DNA of 64,000 bases, taken from NCBI GenBank assembly GCA_949825025.1, contig OX463784.1:4184885-4248884 (forward strand), written 5' to 3'. The notes beneath the pieces were generated by a model that did not search any database, had not been told where the DNA came from, and saw only the letters and a list, made by a program, of their open reading frames with translations. Position numbers and translations under genes: made by a program. Positions within the stretch are counted from its first letter, which is position 1. The number at the start of each line of letters is the position of its first letter. Of the stretch, positions 40,069 to 51,600 are shown one piece after another. This stretch comes from Siphlonurus alternatus. Taxonomy: Eukaryota; Arthropoda; Insecta; Ephemeroptera; Siphlonuridae.

Positions 40069-41862
40069 TTAATTCGAAAAACAGACTACAGGTTAGGTAA
40101 TCCGATTATAAACGATATAACAATAGTTAATGCAAATTCTTAATTAAAATAAACAGGTTCAAAAATTATTATATATATATAACTAAAATCTTGGTAACAT
40201 ATAAATTATAAAACATTATATTTATAATACATAATTAAACATGCTTTTGAGTTATTTACATATCCTTGCAATTTCTTGCGAAGATTGATGGAAAATTTCA
40301 AACTCGTATTTACTGTACAGTTCATTGCAAAATAATTGAACTCTGGAAATAAAATCATATTTATTAATATTAATTGATAAATTTGATTTTATTATCTAAA
40401 GTTTTACAGGGTGAGGAATCCAAAAAATTTCATGGCAACAAATTGAAAGAATAGAGTGCTTACATTTTAATTTCAAAACGAATATCTTATTATATAAATA
40501 TAATATATAATTTTGTTATACTGCAATCAATACGGAAAACACAATATAATTATATTTATGTATAACATTTAAATTAATTGTAAAAAAAATTATAATAGAT
40601 ATTTAAAAAAATATTCATATCAATTTAGGAAAATTGTACTATAAATTAATGTATTTTGTATATTATATAAAATAGCATAATAATTATTATTTTTTATCTA
40701 TTAAAGTGTTATAATTTAAATAGAATCCCTCCACCTGTATATATGTAATTACTAATTATTATACGTTATATATATAAACATTAATGTATTTATAGGATAC
40801 CCTTTTACCGAAAACAACTTTCACTTCTCCCACGTTCATACGGTTATTATAATGTTACATCTGATATGATGATATAACGGGATGAGGTTCCAGTGAGAGA
40901 GCAGCTAGCGGAGAGGTCATTGAACTTTAGGTGAAGGTGAACCAGCACTCTCCATGACACACAGCAACTGTGTTCGCGAATATTAATTGGGACGCAGAAA
41001 GAAAGGGAGACTTTGATCTTTTGAAAGTATTATATTCACGATTTTTTTTATTCTTGAATCTGAATGTTTCATATATTATAATAAAATTTAAAAATCACAA
41101 TCATATTGATTCATATGTAATTATAATGGGGACAAAACAATGAATTTAAGATTTTGCAAATCAAATAAACTATAATAATGACAATAAACTATAAATAATG
41201 ATGAATAAATTAAGCAAATTAAGTAGAGAAAATAACTTGATATATAATTCATTAAAAAGATGAATGAAAATAATAAAGAAATATCAAAAGAATTAAATTA
41301 TGTATTGATGAAGGTTTTCACGGTGCGATAAATGGTTATTGCTAGGCAGAACTCTTTCGGGATATCCGTGGCGGGTGTTGTTCTTCTCCTCTTTGGAGGA
41401 AGACCAAAGAGGAGAAGAACAACACCCGCCACGGATATCCCGAAAGAGTTCTGCCTAGCAATAACCAGAATTAAATTATAACATACAAAAAACAAACAAA
41501 TTAAACTAAGCTCGATCGATTTTTTATCCAGTACCAAATTTACAAAAAAAAAAAAAAAAAAAATGCAAATTGGAGTGGGAGAAATGCCTATATTGCCCAT
41601 GTTAAATCGAATATTTTGGAGTGTCCCCCCTTTTCCCCATCTCTGGCTCCTGTTGCCATAGGCGATGGTATAGCTATAAAACTCACCTCGAGTCAAATTT
41701 CTTTCCGTTGCTAGCCAGGGTGCCCGTGTAATGCATGCTGAGTTTGTCCCCGGGCCGGGACCTCTGATTACATCTCTCCGGGACTCGAACGCGCTCTACT
41801 CGCAGTTGTTGGGCCAGACACACCGCCGCGCAGAGAACGACCAACAGAGCCAGGCGAGACAT
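38400..41862 (-). CDS. FKBP-type peptidyl-prolyl isomerase, secretory (FKBP2-like), 3 exons
   Basis: Three minus-strand exons (41862-41687, 39815-39652, 38449-38400) join in phase to a 129-residue protein. Residues 1-17 are a signal peptide ([17 protein letters not shown]); the rest is one FKBP domain. FKBP active-site equivalents are present: Tyr45 (HYTG), Phe56-Asp57 (KKFDS), Phe68, Val75-Ile76 and Trp79 ([10 protein letters not shown]), Tyr102 (LGYGDRG) and Phe119 (TLNFDVELL). FKBP2/FKBP13 proteins catalyse proline isomerisation in the ER. Unlike many ER forms there is no KDEL/RTEL-like C-terminus; it ends LLSIGGN. A Met eight codons upstream (41886) is in frame, but lies close to the TATA-like box and would precede the signal peptide. 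Confidence 0.92.
38540..38689. mobile_element. Palindromic MITE in FKBP intron 2
   Basis: TATAGTCCAGCAAGCGAGAG and its complement bound about 150 bp; inner GGAAATGACGTAA and inverse. TA-like borders suggest a Tc1/mariner-type MITE. Confidence 0.8.
38690..39098. mobile_element. Family C MITE in FKBP intron 2
   Basis: TTAAGGTAGAGATAACGTCA to GGCGTTATCTCTACCTTAA. Confidence 0.9.
39345..39425 (-). mobile_element. 5S-SINE 3' fragment in FKBP intron 2
   Basis: AAGGATACACCCCTAAGATC and GCTCGCGGCGGAGTAATGGG only. Confidence 0.75.
39652..39815 (-). CDS. FKBP exon 2: central domain
   Basis: The acceptor AAAATTCCAG lies just before 39815 and the donor GTAACT follows GGCG at 39652. It encodes [20 protein letters not shown] through [14 protein letters not shown]. 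Read-through past the donor (NYAGVNFIK...) does not resemble any FKBP end. Confidence 0.92.
39857..40072 (+). repeat. Compound (TTTA)n(TTTG)n(TTTA)n microsatellite
   Basis: A TTTA block, a TTTG block of about 90 bp, and a second TTTA block, each uninterrupted, in FKBP intron 1. Confidence 0.97.
40080..41288 (-). other. FKBP intron 1, nothing recognised
   Basis: AT-rich; no exon or clear repeat between the microsatellite and the hairpin. Confidence 0.5.
41302..41466. repeat. Perfect 63-bp hairpin flanked by 13-bp direct repeats
   Basis: Arms 41334-41396 and 41404-41466 pair without mismatch around a 7-nt loop. AGAATTAAATTAT occurs at 41289-41301 and 41467-41479. Lies in FKBP intron 1. Confidence 0.92.
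41687..41862 (-). CDS. FKBP exon 1: signal peptide and domain start
   Basis: Starts at the Met that gives a canonical signal peptide and ends at AG before GTGAGT (41686-41681), phase 2. It includes the HYTGTL strand and the FDS motif completed by exon 2. Confidence 0.9.
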
Positions 41863-41895
41863 CGTGAGTGAGCGGAGAGAGGACACGAGAGAACA

Positions 41896-41905
41896 TATTA
41901 TATAT
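41896..41905 (-). promoter_or_regulatory. TATA-like box of the FKBP gene
   Basis: The minus strand reads CCATATATAATATG about 35-45 nt upstream of the chosen ATG. This places a start site near 41875, downstream of the alternative Met at 41886 and in favour of Met 41862. The flanking DNA is AT-rich, so support is moderate. Confidence 0.45.
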
Positions 41906-42090
41906 GGTCCGTCCCCCCTCTCTCTCTATAATAATAACGGTACTGGATTGAAATCTAACATCCTCCAGCTAGTTAATTTTAGATGACGTGACAGCAGTTT
42001 TTTTATAATCAAATAATAAATCGATATAATTTATCATCTACACTTTGGGGCTAACACGAAACGTTTTATATACACATTTTTTATAATACT

Positions 42091-42610
<520 letters not shown>

Positions 42611-42949
42611 CATTATAAAACAAGTTAACAATTAAATTACTATTTTATTATATTGAGCAACTGGATTTTAATCTACATAAAAAATAATTTTATACAAAAT
42701 AATAATTGCGTATAATAATCATCACTTGAAATTGAAGCTTAATTGTTGTGCTTCTTAACGGTAGCATTATAATTTATAACAATTATGCTTTGTAAGATAA
42801 TAAATTACTAGCGCTTTTGAACATTATTACGCAAAATAATTTTTATATACCAATGTACAACATGCACTTCAATTATAAATTAAAATAATATACTCATTAA
42901 GTGGGTATTGTAGGTTCAAAAAAAGTTTATCTACACAAAAATAACAGCA

Positions 42950-43200
42950 GTGCGCTTGACCAGGTCTCATCAGATCACTGAAGTCAAGCAACGCCGAGCG
43001 TGGTTAGCAGTTGGATGAGTGACCATTTTCAACAAAAAATGCATTATCCACCCAGGGGTAAATCATTGCGCTTTTCCACTATGTGGTTCTCCTGGCTTTG
43101 GACCATTGCACTTCCGATTCATTGACAAAAGCTCTAGCGACCATCCTGTCTGAGGTTTCCACGTTTCCCTCAGTCACAGGTAAATTCCGGGAAGAATTGC
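42950..43200 (+). mobile_element. 5S-SINE, second subfamily
   Basis: GATCACTGAAGTCAAGCAAC, GTGGTTAGCAGTTGGATGAG, CTGAGGTTTCCACGTTTCCC. Confidence 0.88.
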
Positions 43201-43239
43201 AATTAAAGTAAAGTGCGCGCCAGAAAAAACGTTGAGTTA

Positions 43240-43795
43240 GTATTTTGTAAAAATTGTTCAAGTAGTCCTCCATATCAAACCAAAATTCAAAAAATTCTGT
43301 CTCAAATAGGTTTACAAGAAAAAAATTCCAAAGTCAGAGTGAACGCGTTGCTTAACATGGGGCCTTACCTGACAAAACCCCTCGAATATCTCGAAAAAAT
43401 ACACCATTAGATGGTATGAAAAAAATATAGTAATGTTCTATGACCCAAGCTTTAACCAAAAACCGATTGAAAAAAAAAATCTCTCAAATCCATTTTTCCG
43501 TAAAAAAATAATAAAAAATCTTATGGGAATTAACATGATAGATTTTCTTGATTTTTTTACGGAAAAATGGATTCGAGAGAATTTTTTTAATTGGTTTTTG
43601 GTTAAAGCTTGGGTCATAGAACATCACTATATTTTTTCATACCATCTAACGGTGTATTTTTTCGAGATATTCGAGGTTTTTTGTCAGGTAAGGCCCCATG
43701 TTAAGCAATTAACGCGTTCACTCTGACTTTGGAATTTTTTTCTGGCAAACCTATTTGAGATAGAATTTTTTGAATTTTGGTTTGACAACAACTGC
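43240..43795. mobile_element. Family J foldback element
   Basis: Two arms of about 260 bp facing each other (GTCAGAGTGAACGCGTTGCT and inverse; CCATTTTTCCGTAAAAAA and inverse). Half of it recurs at 13655. Confidence 0.88.
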
Positions 43796-44700
43796 CTAAT
43801 ATCATAATTTGAGCGTCAAGGAGTGATTGGCTATAAATTTTAGTAATTACATGATCAAAATCAGCGGGTTTTTCTACCCTATATAATATAGTATCAATAG
43901 TTTTGTCTCTAAATATATCAGTTTATTTTAAGAGAGTATAACACGTGATAATCGAAAATATAAATTTATTGCAGGAAAATTTCGCCTGCTAGGCAGTTTC
44001 TAATACGTCATGTCTCCAATTTTGAAGATTGAAACTTTTTTTGTTTTTGGACATTTAATTTCAAGGCATATATAGAGCATCTGAAAAAAAAAAAATAAAT
44101 AAAGTAAATGTAGGAGAATTCCCCATTATAATATGTTATATTATATATGTTATATATTATATAAATCATGATACAATTTATAGATAAATATTCTAATTTG
44201 AAATTATATAATGACAATTCCTATTGTATTTATAAAATATATACATTATATATTGTCTACTCTTTCAAATCATCATGTATTAATTATATTTATTAATTAA
44301 CAATTAACAGAGATTGAGCCCAAAAAAATTCAACATGCCATTTTGGCGCGTTTGCTGCCAATTTAATTTCAACAGACGGCGTAAAGATGACAGCACCATA
44401 CAGGCGTCAATTTTGTAAATAAACGCCATTTTTAAATTTCTTGGCGGGACATCGCCGCGGACGACTCCGACAGAAATTTCATCGATTTCGGAAATTTCAT
44501 GATATTTACATAAACTGGTAAGATTTAAGAATACTTATCACAGTGATATATTATCATAATTTCTTAGATGACACAGAAATTTTGTTATTTTATGCCTTGA
44601 ACAAAATTAACACTATAATAAATACGTTTGTATTTGGCATGCAGCCGATCTAACATGGGGGGGCGTGGCGTATAAAATTTCTCTTTCAATCTCGACATTT
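43796..44700 (+). other. No feature recognised
   Basis: AT-rich. 44320-44520 is less AT-rich (CATTTTGGCGCGTTTGCTGC, GGCGGGACATCGCCGCGGAC) but has no coding pattern. Confidence 0.5.
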
Positions 44701-45520
44701 TCATCTCAATGCCTTTCCACCCATGCAGTGCAGTGATGCACTTGTGTGGGTTCCCCATAGGCTTTGGACATCACTTTGGTCCATTGATAAAACGTAGAGG
44801 TGTCCGTTCTGACAGGTTTTCCACGGTTCCCTCAGTCTCTCGCCTCAGGGAATGCAACTGGGACCTGGGACGCATAACAGGTCGTAGCCATGCACCATCC
44901 TTTCTCCCTATTATACCCCTTTTATCCTTACCCATTACCCCGCCGTGAGCTGTAATAAGCTCTTAATTAGAGGTGTATCCCCAGAGATGCAAAATTTCGC
45001 GCGAAACATGGTGTGCGAAACTTTCGCGAAACTTTCGCGCGAATATTCGCGAAACTTCGCGAAAATTTCGCGAAATTCAAAAAATGACTGTCACAATGCG
45101 ATTTTTAATATATTTATCAAAAAATTAAGAAAACAAGATAAAATGGCCCCTTTCTAACCTGTCTATCCTCAAATATGTGTTAAATGATTTTAAAAATAAT
45201 TAAAAGTAATTTTTAAAATTAATAAAAAAGAATTAAATTTTTTTATAATTAATAAATTAAATTGAACTCTTTTTTAATTCATTTATGCAATTAAACCTGT
45301 CATTAAAGCAAAATTAGGAAGAAAACGGGTATTCCTTAAATACGATTCGAAAAAGTAGAGCGGGAAATTCAAATATATCAATTTCGCGAAGTTTCGCGCG
45401 AAACTTTCGCGAAACTTGGCTTGCGAAACTTCGCGAATATTCGCGAAACTAGCGAAATTTCGCGCGAAGCTTCGCGAAGCGTTGCATCACTGTGTATCCC
45501 TCTGTAAAAAAAAAAAAATG
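44701..45520 (+). mobile_element. 5S-SINE split by a hAT MITE
   Basis: SINE body 44701-44981 (CCATGCAGTGCAGTGATGCA, CCGTGAGCTGTAATAAGCTC) resumes at 45493 with its tail TGTATCCCTCTG plus poly(A). Confidence 0.85.
44982..45492. mobile_element. hAT-type MITE rich in TTCGCGAA, copy 2
   Basis: 511 bp, ends CAGAGATGCAAAATTTCGCG and CGTTGCATCACTG, flanked by the octamer TGTATCCC. Inverted relative to copy 1 at 32374; both sit in 5S-SINEs. Confidence 0.9.
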
Positions 45521-45602
45521 TTGATTGAAAAATAGATAAACCGTAATTATTCTTTCCATTAAAGTATTTAAATATTGTTATTTGCTCATGTACAGTAACT
45601 AA

Positions 45603-45893
45603 TACAGGCTACGTTTTTTTATTCTGAAGCCCGACCTCTCGAGGTCCTCTAGCTGATATTTGCTCCCCGCCTCTAATGACGTCACACATATTGGGAGATC
45701 TTAGCTGAAAATCGGACGCCGGCTATCAATTTCTAAGTCACATACCCATTGGCGCATGCGCATCAGTTGCGTTTTCTGAATCTCAAGGCTTTGTCGGGAA
45801 ACTTCTAGGGGTGGAGCATGCTTGGCGGGAAAATATTAGGGGCAGAGCTAGAAGTCCGAGATCTTGGGTGCGGAATAAAAAACGTAACTACAG
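45603..45893. mobile_element. Possible MITE with CTACGTTTTTTTATTC ends
   Basis: CAGGCTACGTTTTTTTATTC faces GGAATAAAAAACGTAACTAC across about 290 bp of less AT-rich DNA. Confidence 0.55.
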
Positions 45894-46555
45894 TATGCTG
45901 AGTTGTGTAAATTGTACGTGTTTCAGATAAAACGGAGACGGATGTACAGAGATGGACCCTCAAGGTACGGGAACACTCCGAGATGAGAGACACGTGGATC
46001 GGAAGAGCTCTCTGAAAGATGTTGAACAGTAATTGAACGGTACATCAACCAGCGCTGCCCAGCCAGGTTTGTTGATATTTTGTATTTCGATGACTTCTAA
46101 ACGTTGGTTTGACAGTTTGACCACATGTACAGTACGTAGCCTGGTTTTGGTTTACTGCCCGGAAATTGATTGCCCGTTTCCCAGCATGCATGCTTTTGGG
46201 CTTCTTAAAAGTTTAAAAAGTTAAATAAAAAAATTGTAATCCATTAATTAAGCAAATCCTCCTTTCCACGAAAATGACAACTTCAATATATACAGTACCT
46301 TGACTAACTTTTTACTGGTCCAAAAATAGGCACTTGACCACTGAACTATAATACTATGGAAAGCTAACGCCCGCTCTTCTACACCCTCCGCGCTGAGGCA
46401 AAAAAAGTTTGTCCTTTTACCACCCCAGCTGATCCCTTAACATTATGTAACGTTGAAAAGGTCTGACCTTCCTACTATAGTGGGAAGAAATTAGCTGGCA
46501 GGCAGGTAGAAGCAATCTTTATTTGCTTCAAACCCTAGTGTGTAGTCTCGCCCCC
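45894..46555 (+). other. No feature recognised
   Basis: Moderately AT-rich intergenic sequence without coding pattern. Confidence 0.45.
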
Positions 46556-46870
46556 TGCATTTGACGCAGTGGTATACGCATCTGATTCGTAATCGGATGG
46601 TCGTGAGTTCGATCCCAGCCATGCACCGCTAAACTTTTCACAAGTGGCGGTTGCCAAAGAACACCCACTCGTGCATCCGGGAGGTGATTGATGGCATCCT
46701 CCATCAATTGCCCACCATTCTAACTGAGGTTTCCATGGTTTCCTCAGTCACAACCAGGCGAATGCTGGGATGGATTGCTTAGGCCATGGCCGCCCCGGTT
46801 TGGAAGGGACCCACAAAAGTAGGGAGTAGGTTCTATGAAGAGCCGGGAGGTTAAATTCAGTCACTTAATT
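46556..46870 (+). mobile_element. tRNA-headed SINE with 5S-SINE central domain
   Basis: The head (46563-46630) has an A-box-like GCAGTGGTATACGC, a 5-bp anticodon stem with loop TTCGTAA (CGT, Thr-like) and a B box GAGTTCGATCCCAGCC. The body includes CTGAGGTTTCCATGGTTTCC and GCGAATGCTGGGATGGATTG, shared with the 5S-SINEs. Not a functional tRNA: the acceptor arm is absent. Confidence 0.8.
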
Positions 46871-46992
46871 GTGGCCAGTACCCTACAACAGGTTTCAGTT
46901 GAAGCAAAAAAAAATAAAAATAAATGAAAACAAATTAATAGATTTTTTACTCAAAGAAAATGCTCTGATATGGAACTAAAATTATGATTAAC

Positions 46993-47367
46993 TTAAGGTA
47001 GAGATAATACGGATCAGCTGGCCCAATGCTAAAAAAATCCCATTCATAAAGATCATGAAAAAAATTTAAAATGTTCTCCTCTACACCCCCTATCAGTAGG
47101 TAAAATATCATGTATACAAAAATGAGCTAGTTTTCGAGCTATGAATTTTTAAAGTTGACTAATTTAACATGGAAGTTCCATTTCTCCATGTTAAATTAGT
47201 CAACTTTAAAAATTAATAACTCGAAAACTAGCTCGTTTTTGTATACCTGATAAAATTTACCTACTGATAGGGGATGTAGAGGAGAACATCTTAAAGTTTT
47301 TTCATAATTTTTATGAATGGGATTTTTTTAGCATTGGGCCAGCTGATTCGTATTATCTCTACCTTAA
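46993..47367. mobile_element. Family B MITE, best preserved copy
   Basis: TTAAGGTAGAGATAATACGG to CGTATTATCTCTACCTTAA, TTAA at both borders; long inverted arms around TTCCATTTCTCCATG. Confidence 0.92.
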
Positions 47368-47489
47368 GTGCTACATTCCAATTTTGAAAATTTTTAAGAA
47401 CTCTAAATAAATATGGCAGATGAAATTTTTTAAACTTGTGAAATATCTTAAAATTGATCCAGAACCCGGCTACATTATGTATTAATTGG

Positions 47490-48510
47490 GAATCGCGGAA
47501 AAAAAACCCTCGGAAAAAAAAACCTTGTATTAAAAAACCCTTGAAAAAAAACCCTAGGAAAAAAAAACCCTCGGGGATAAAAAACCCACGGAAAAAAAAC
47601 CCTTCGCTGAAGGAGCAGCCCCAAGGAGCATCCGTGGCGTAGTAGCGCGGTAGCGAGGTTTCACGGTGTGGGGAGCTCATCAAAATGTAGAAGTCTACGA
47701 GGCGATGTTGTGGAAGTTAACTATTATCTGTATAATATGTATCTGTATTATCTGTATGTATCTGTATTATCTGTATATTCCAACTGTGTTTTTAGTTAAA
47801 AATTATTTTAAAAACATATATTTTTTCTAACTTCGAATATTATATATTGGATATAAAATAATTAAAATAAATAAGTAATAAAACAAAAAAAGTCGTCGTC
47901 CTACTCGTATTATTATTATATAATATATATAGACATAAAATGAACATTTGAAAATTATATAATATCTAATAGGTTAAGTGATTCAATAATTATTATTAAC
48001 ATGACTAATGAGACTAATCAGATATATGATATCTTATGTAATATATATTATTGGAACATATATAATGATAATCTGTCAAAATAAAATAGGAAGAAAAAAA
48101 AAATGAAGATAGACAAGCTTTAACTTAAAAATGCCGCAGCGCCGCATTCTGACATTTCTGACATCGCTTCGTCCGTAAGGTTTATTAGGAGAAAAATCTT
48201 ATTTATTTTTTCATTCAAATTCTATGCTGCACAAAATCTCGAATATTTTTTATGTCGTGTAAAGTGATCTTTCCAGTGGCTCATATTTAAATTATTAATC
48301 TTGCCCTTCATAAGAACCGCCGGAACTCCCCACACCGTGAAACCTCGCTACCGCGCTACTACGCCACGAATGCTCCTTGGGGCTGCTCCTTCAGCGAAGG
48401 GTTTTTTTTTCGTGGGTTTTTTATCCCCGAGGGTTTTTTTTCCTAGGGTTTTTTTTCAAGGGTTTTTTAATACAAGGGTTTTTTTTCCGAGTTTTTTTTT
48501 TCCGCTTACC
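47490..48510. mobile_element. 1.0-kb element with ~200-bp TIRs and 9-bp TSD
   Basis: ATTAATTGG at 47481-47489 and 48511-48519 flanks inverted arms made of GGAAAAAAAACCCT-type repeats and GCGGTAGCGAGGTTTCACGG. The 9-bp duplication suits a Mutator-like element. The arm frames that read RGFFF are by-products of the repeats. It ends about 65 nt before the ZAD gene ATG. Confidence 0.88.
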
Positions 48511-48583
48511 ATTAATTGGACACTAAATTGATTTTTCAGTAACAAAGGCTGCAGTACAAAGACTAAAATTTGTTGTTGTCAGG

Positions 48584-48694
48584 ATGGAGATGTCGTGCCG
48601 CATGTGTGCTGGCATCGCGGACCCTGGGGTGTGTCTGCTGGACCCGGCACATCAGCGACTGGCAGTCTGCGCTCAGAACAACCTCAACATCAAG
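48584..48694 (+). CDS. ZAD gene exon 1
   Basis: The ATG is preceded by TTGTTGTCAG, which could be an acceptor of a 5' UTR intron. It encodes MEMSCRMCAGIADPGVCLLD through NNLNIK and ends before GTGAGC, phase 0. This is the first half of the ZAD. A transposon with 9-bp target duplication ends only about 65 nt upstream of the target duplication and ATG. Confidence 0.85.
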
Positions 48695-51600
48695 GTGAGC
48701 TCACAAAATTCTCCTAGTTTAACATTTTGTGCTTACTGCATTAAGTTTCCCTTTTATTACAAATTAAATTGTTGAGTTCATTTACGTACTGTAGTTGTAA
48801 ACAATAAAACTCCTTACCCATTACCCCGGGCCCCACTGCAAGCTGTAAGCTAATAGAGGGGTGTATCCTTGAAAAAAAAAATAATGTATTGATGCAATTT
48901 TGTATATAATTTTTCCTTACAAGAAAACGGCAAGAAAATTTCATCTCTACTGCAAAGTCTTCTACTCGCAATGGTTAAATTGTAACAAACCATTGTTTAT
49001 TATGTCTGTCGCATGAAGCCTTTTTTATTGTTAAACATGGGACGACATAGTACCTAATTTTGCCACCAGAGCACAGAACGCAATGTCATTGTTGGCGCTA
49101 GATAAGCGTTTCAACTTCATTATTAACGGTCATTTTCCATAAATTAACATGTAAATCAACAACCGTCCCATGTTTTTCCCTTTTTGCGACAGACATTAGA
49201 CAACGATACTGTGTTTACTAACAACGGGCAGAAGACTTTGCTCTACTGTATACAAATAAATGGAATTGTATGCAATAATTAGATTTATTGTATTGAGTTA
49301 TACCGATTTATATAAAGCAGCAATTTTGATTGTGTAATTGACAACACCATACTTTCCCTTATTTGCTATAAAAAGTTAATATCTTTGACGCCATTTTACC
49401 CTTTCGGGTATGGCCAAGTATTTAGCCTTGTCAGTAAGAGTTATCTTGCGACCATGCTGGGGCTTACCAGGCTCCCAGAACCCTTTCCTGCACTCTTCTG
49501 GGCTCCTACTACCAGATCTGTGCAGCCTGCAGTGGCAGTGCAATACTGCAGGGAAGTGAAGTATAGACAGTCGTAAGCTGCCTTCCTCCTACCAACTCCA
49601 TAATCTAGTAATAAGTCACACCCATTCCAAGTCACGAAAAGTCTGCCGTGTTTGGGATTTGAACCGGGGACCTCTTGGACAAGAGTCAGGCGCTCTAACC
49701 ACTACACAATAGAGCAAGTTATTTGTATGGTCTTTACCAGGTCTCGAGCTTTAAGCTCATAGAAATGCATCCCCAGAAAAATGTGGAATTATTGAGAATA
49801 TTTTTAAAAATAATATTGCAATAAAATCTGACAGTTATTGTCATTACTCTTGGTTTACATTCAAGTCAGTAGATAAGACATCTCTCAATGTTTCAGATCG
49901 CTGCAGACAATGGCTACCCCACTCGGATCTGCATGTCCTGTGCTGACGGCCTTCGCAGGTGGATGATGTTTCGCGAACGAAATGAGAAGGCCCACGGAGA
50001 GTTCCTGAAGACTTTAGAGCCCCCCAGTGATGTGACAGAGGCGCCCTCCCTGCCACAGAGCGGTGGTGAGGCTTCCCCAGACACCTGCAGTGTGACCGTG
50101 AGAACAGAGCAGCCCTCAACGGAGAACATTGGACCAGTAACCAGGCCTACCTTGCTAGACAAATGGCTGCGGCCTTCACAGACTCCAAAATTACCAGTGG
50201 TGTCTAAAACATCAACTAACAGAGCTGTAGGAACAAATGATTCTCAAGAATGTTTTGCTGCTAAATTTTGTCTGAAAGATCTTCGAGTTTGTGTTACAAG
50301 ATTGAGTGGGTGAATGCTAGGTAGCCTCCAGCAAGCAAAGACTGAGCAGAAGAAAGTTGGCTGCATTCTTCCTCAGGCTATAGAGACTGCGAGAGTTATG
50401 TCCACTAGAAGTGTCGGAGATGCAGTGACCAATCAGCAAACTTCAAGCTGCGGCCAGGACTTTTCAAGTTCGGCTCGGAAGGTGGGTGGTCTTATTAGCA
50501 ACATGTTCTCAGGTACCTCATTTTGTCTTCAATATTAATTACTGTGATAAGATTTTGGTATTTACATATTTCATACTTATTTTATTGCTTTTCGATGGAG
50601 TATTGACCTCAATTTTTTTATTGCAGAAATGGATAGAGGTTGCAAAGTTATGCTACCCTGATTTTTTTCAGATATTTTAGAACCCAGGAAGCGAATTTGG
50701 GTTCCAGTACCCGTTACAGCATCTCGCGCTGAAATTTGAATTATATCGCATTCCGACTGTCAATTTTTTTCCTATTTTCACCGCTAATCAATTCAAATAA
50801 AAAAATATCATTTCCTATGACTTTTAAATGTATTCTCTCACAGTTTCTACTAACAATTGGATGTTTAATGTTTCAATTAAATGTTGATACTGTATTTATA
50901 AAAATTAAAGCTTAATAATTGACATACCTATGTTCAAAAATTTAAAATGCAAAACGAGTTTTTACTCTTCATTATTTTGTTGGAATTATATTATAAACTC
51001 AAAAGGTTGAAAAATAACATATATTTCAGTGACTTCAGTGCAAAATTAAGTTATATGCAAAAAAAAACAAAAAAAAAAAATAATAATTATAATAAATAAA
51101 TAATATAAATAACACGAATTAATAAAATATGATTCTGATATAAAGATACTGAAATAAAATTTTCAACGCTTCAGGATTCAAAGCAAAAACATGCATGCCG
51201 ATAAATGCAAAATCGCAATATCACTTCATTATTTGCTTTGACGCTAAAATCTTTTAAGACCCAGCGTATGATGATTTTTAGAAATGCATCAATAATATGA
51301 TAGTAATATTAAATACTGCAATTTTACACGTGGCATAATATATTATATTTGAACTGAAGGTTAAATCAAATTATGCAATATTAGCAGCAATTATTTTTTC
51401 CTAGGTTGCATTTAAATATTTTATATATCTTAAAAAAAGTTATAGAGCAATACATACTTGACGGTAAAAAATATATAGTTAACTTACAGATACAAGCTTT
51501 TGTTTGTGTTAAAAAATGAAACATAAATTTACACTGCACAAACTGCGATATTTTTTTAATGCATACTTTTTAATACAACCTTAATTGAGTCATATAACAG

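Noticed and set aside
45905..45992. Small exon-like stretch with TTTCAG and AAGGTAC borders
   Set aside because: No neighbouring exon in phase and no recognisable peptide; too short to support alone.
46563..46630. Possible functional tRNA-Thr(CGT)
   Set aside because: D, anticodon and T-arm motifs are present but there is no pairing acceptor arm, and a SINE body follows directly.
47291..48531. RGFFF/KKNPRKKKP repeat-peptide frames
   Set aside because: They are translations of A-run/CCCT units in the inverted arms of the 9-bp-TSD element.
49665..49722. Possible tRNA gene on the minus strand
   Set aside because: The same head with an identical downstream body recurs at 54567, and the body alone at 21830, so it is a SINE head.
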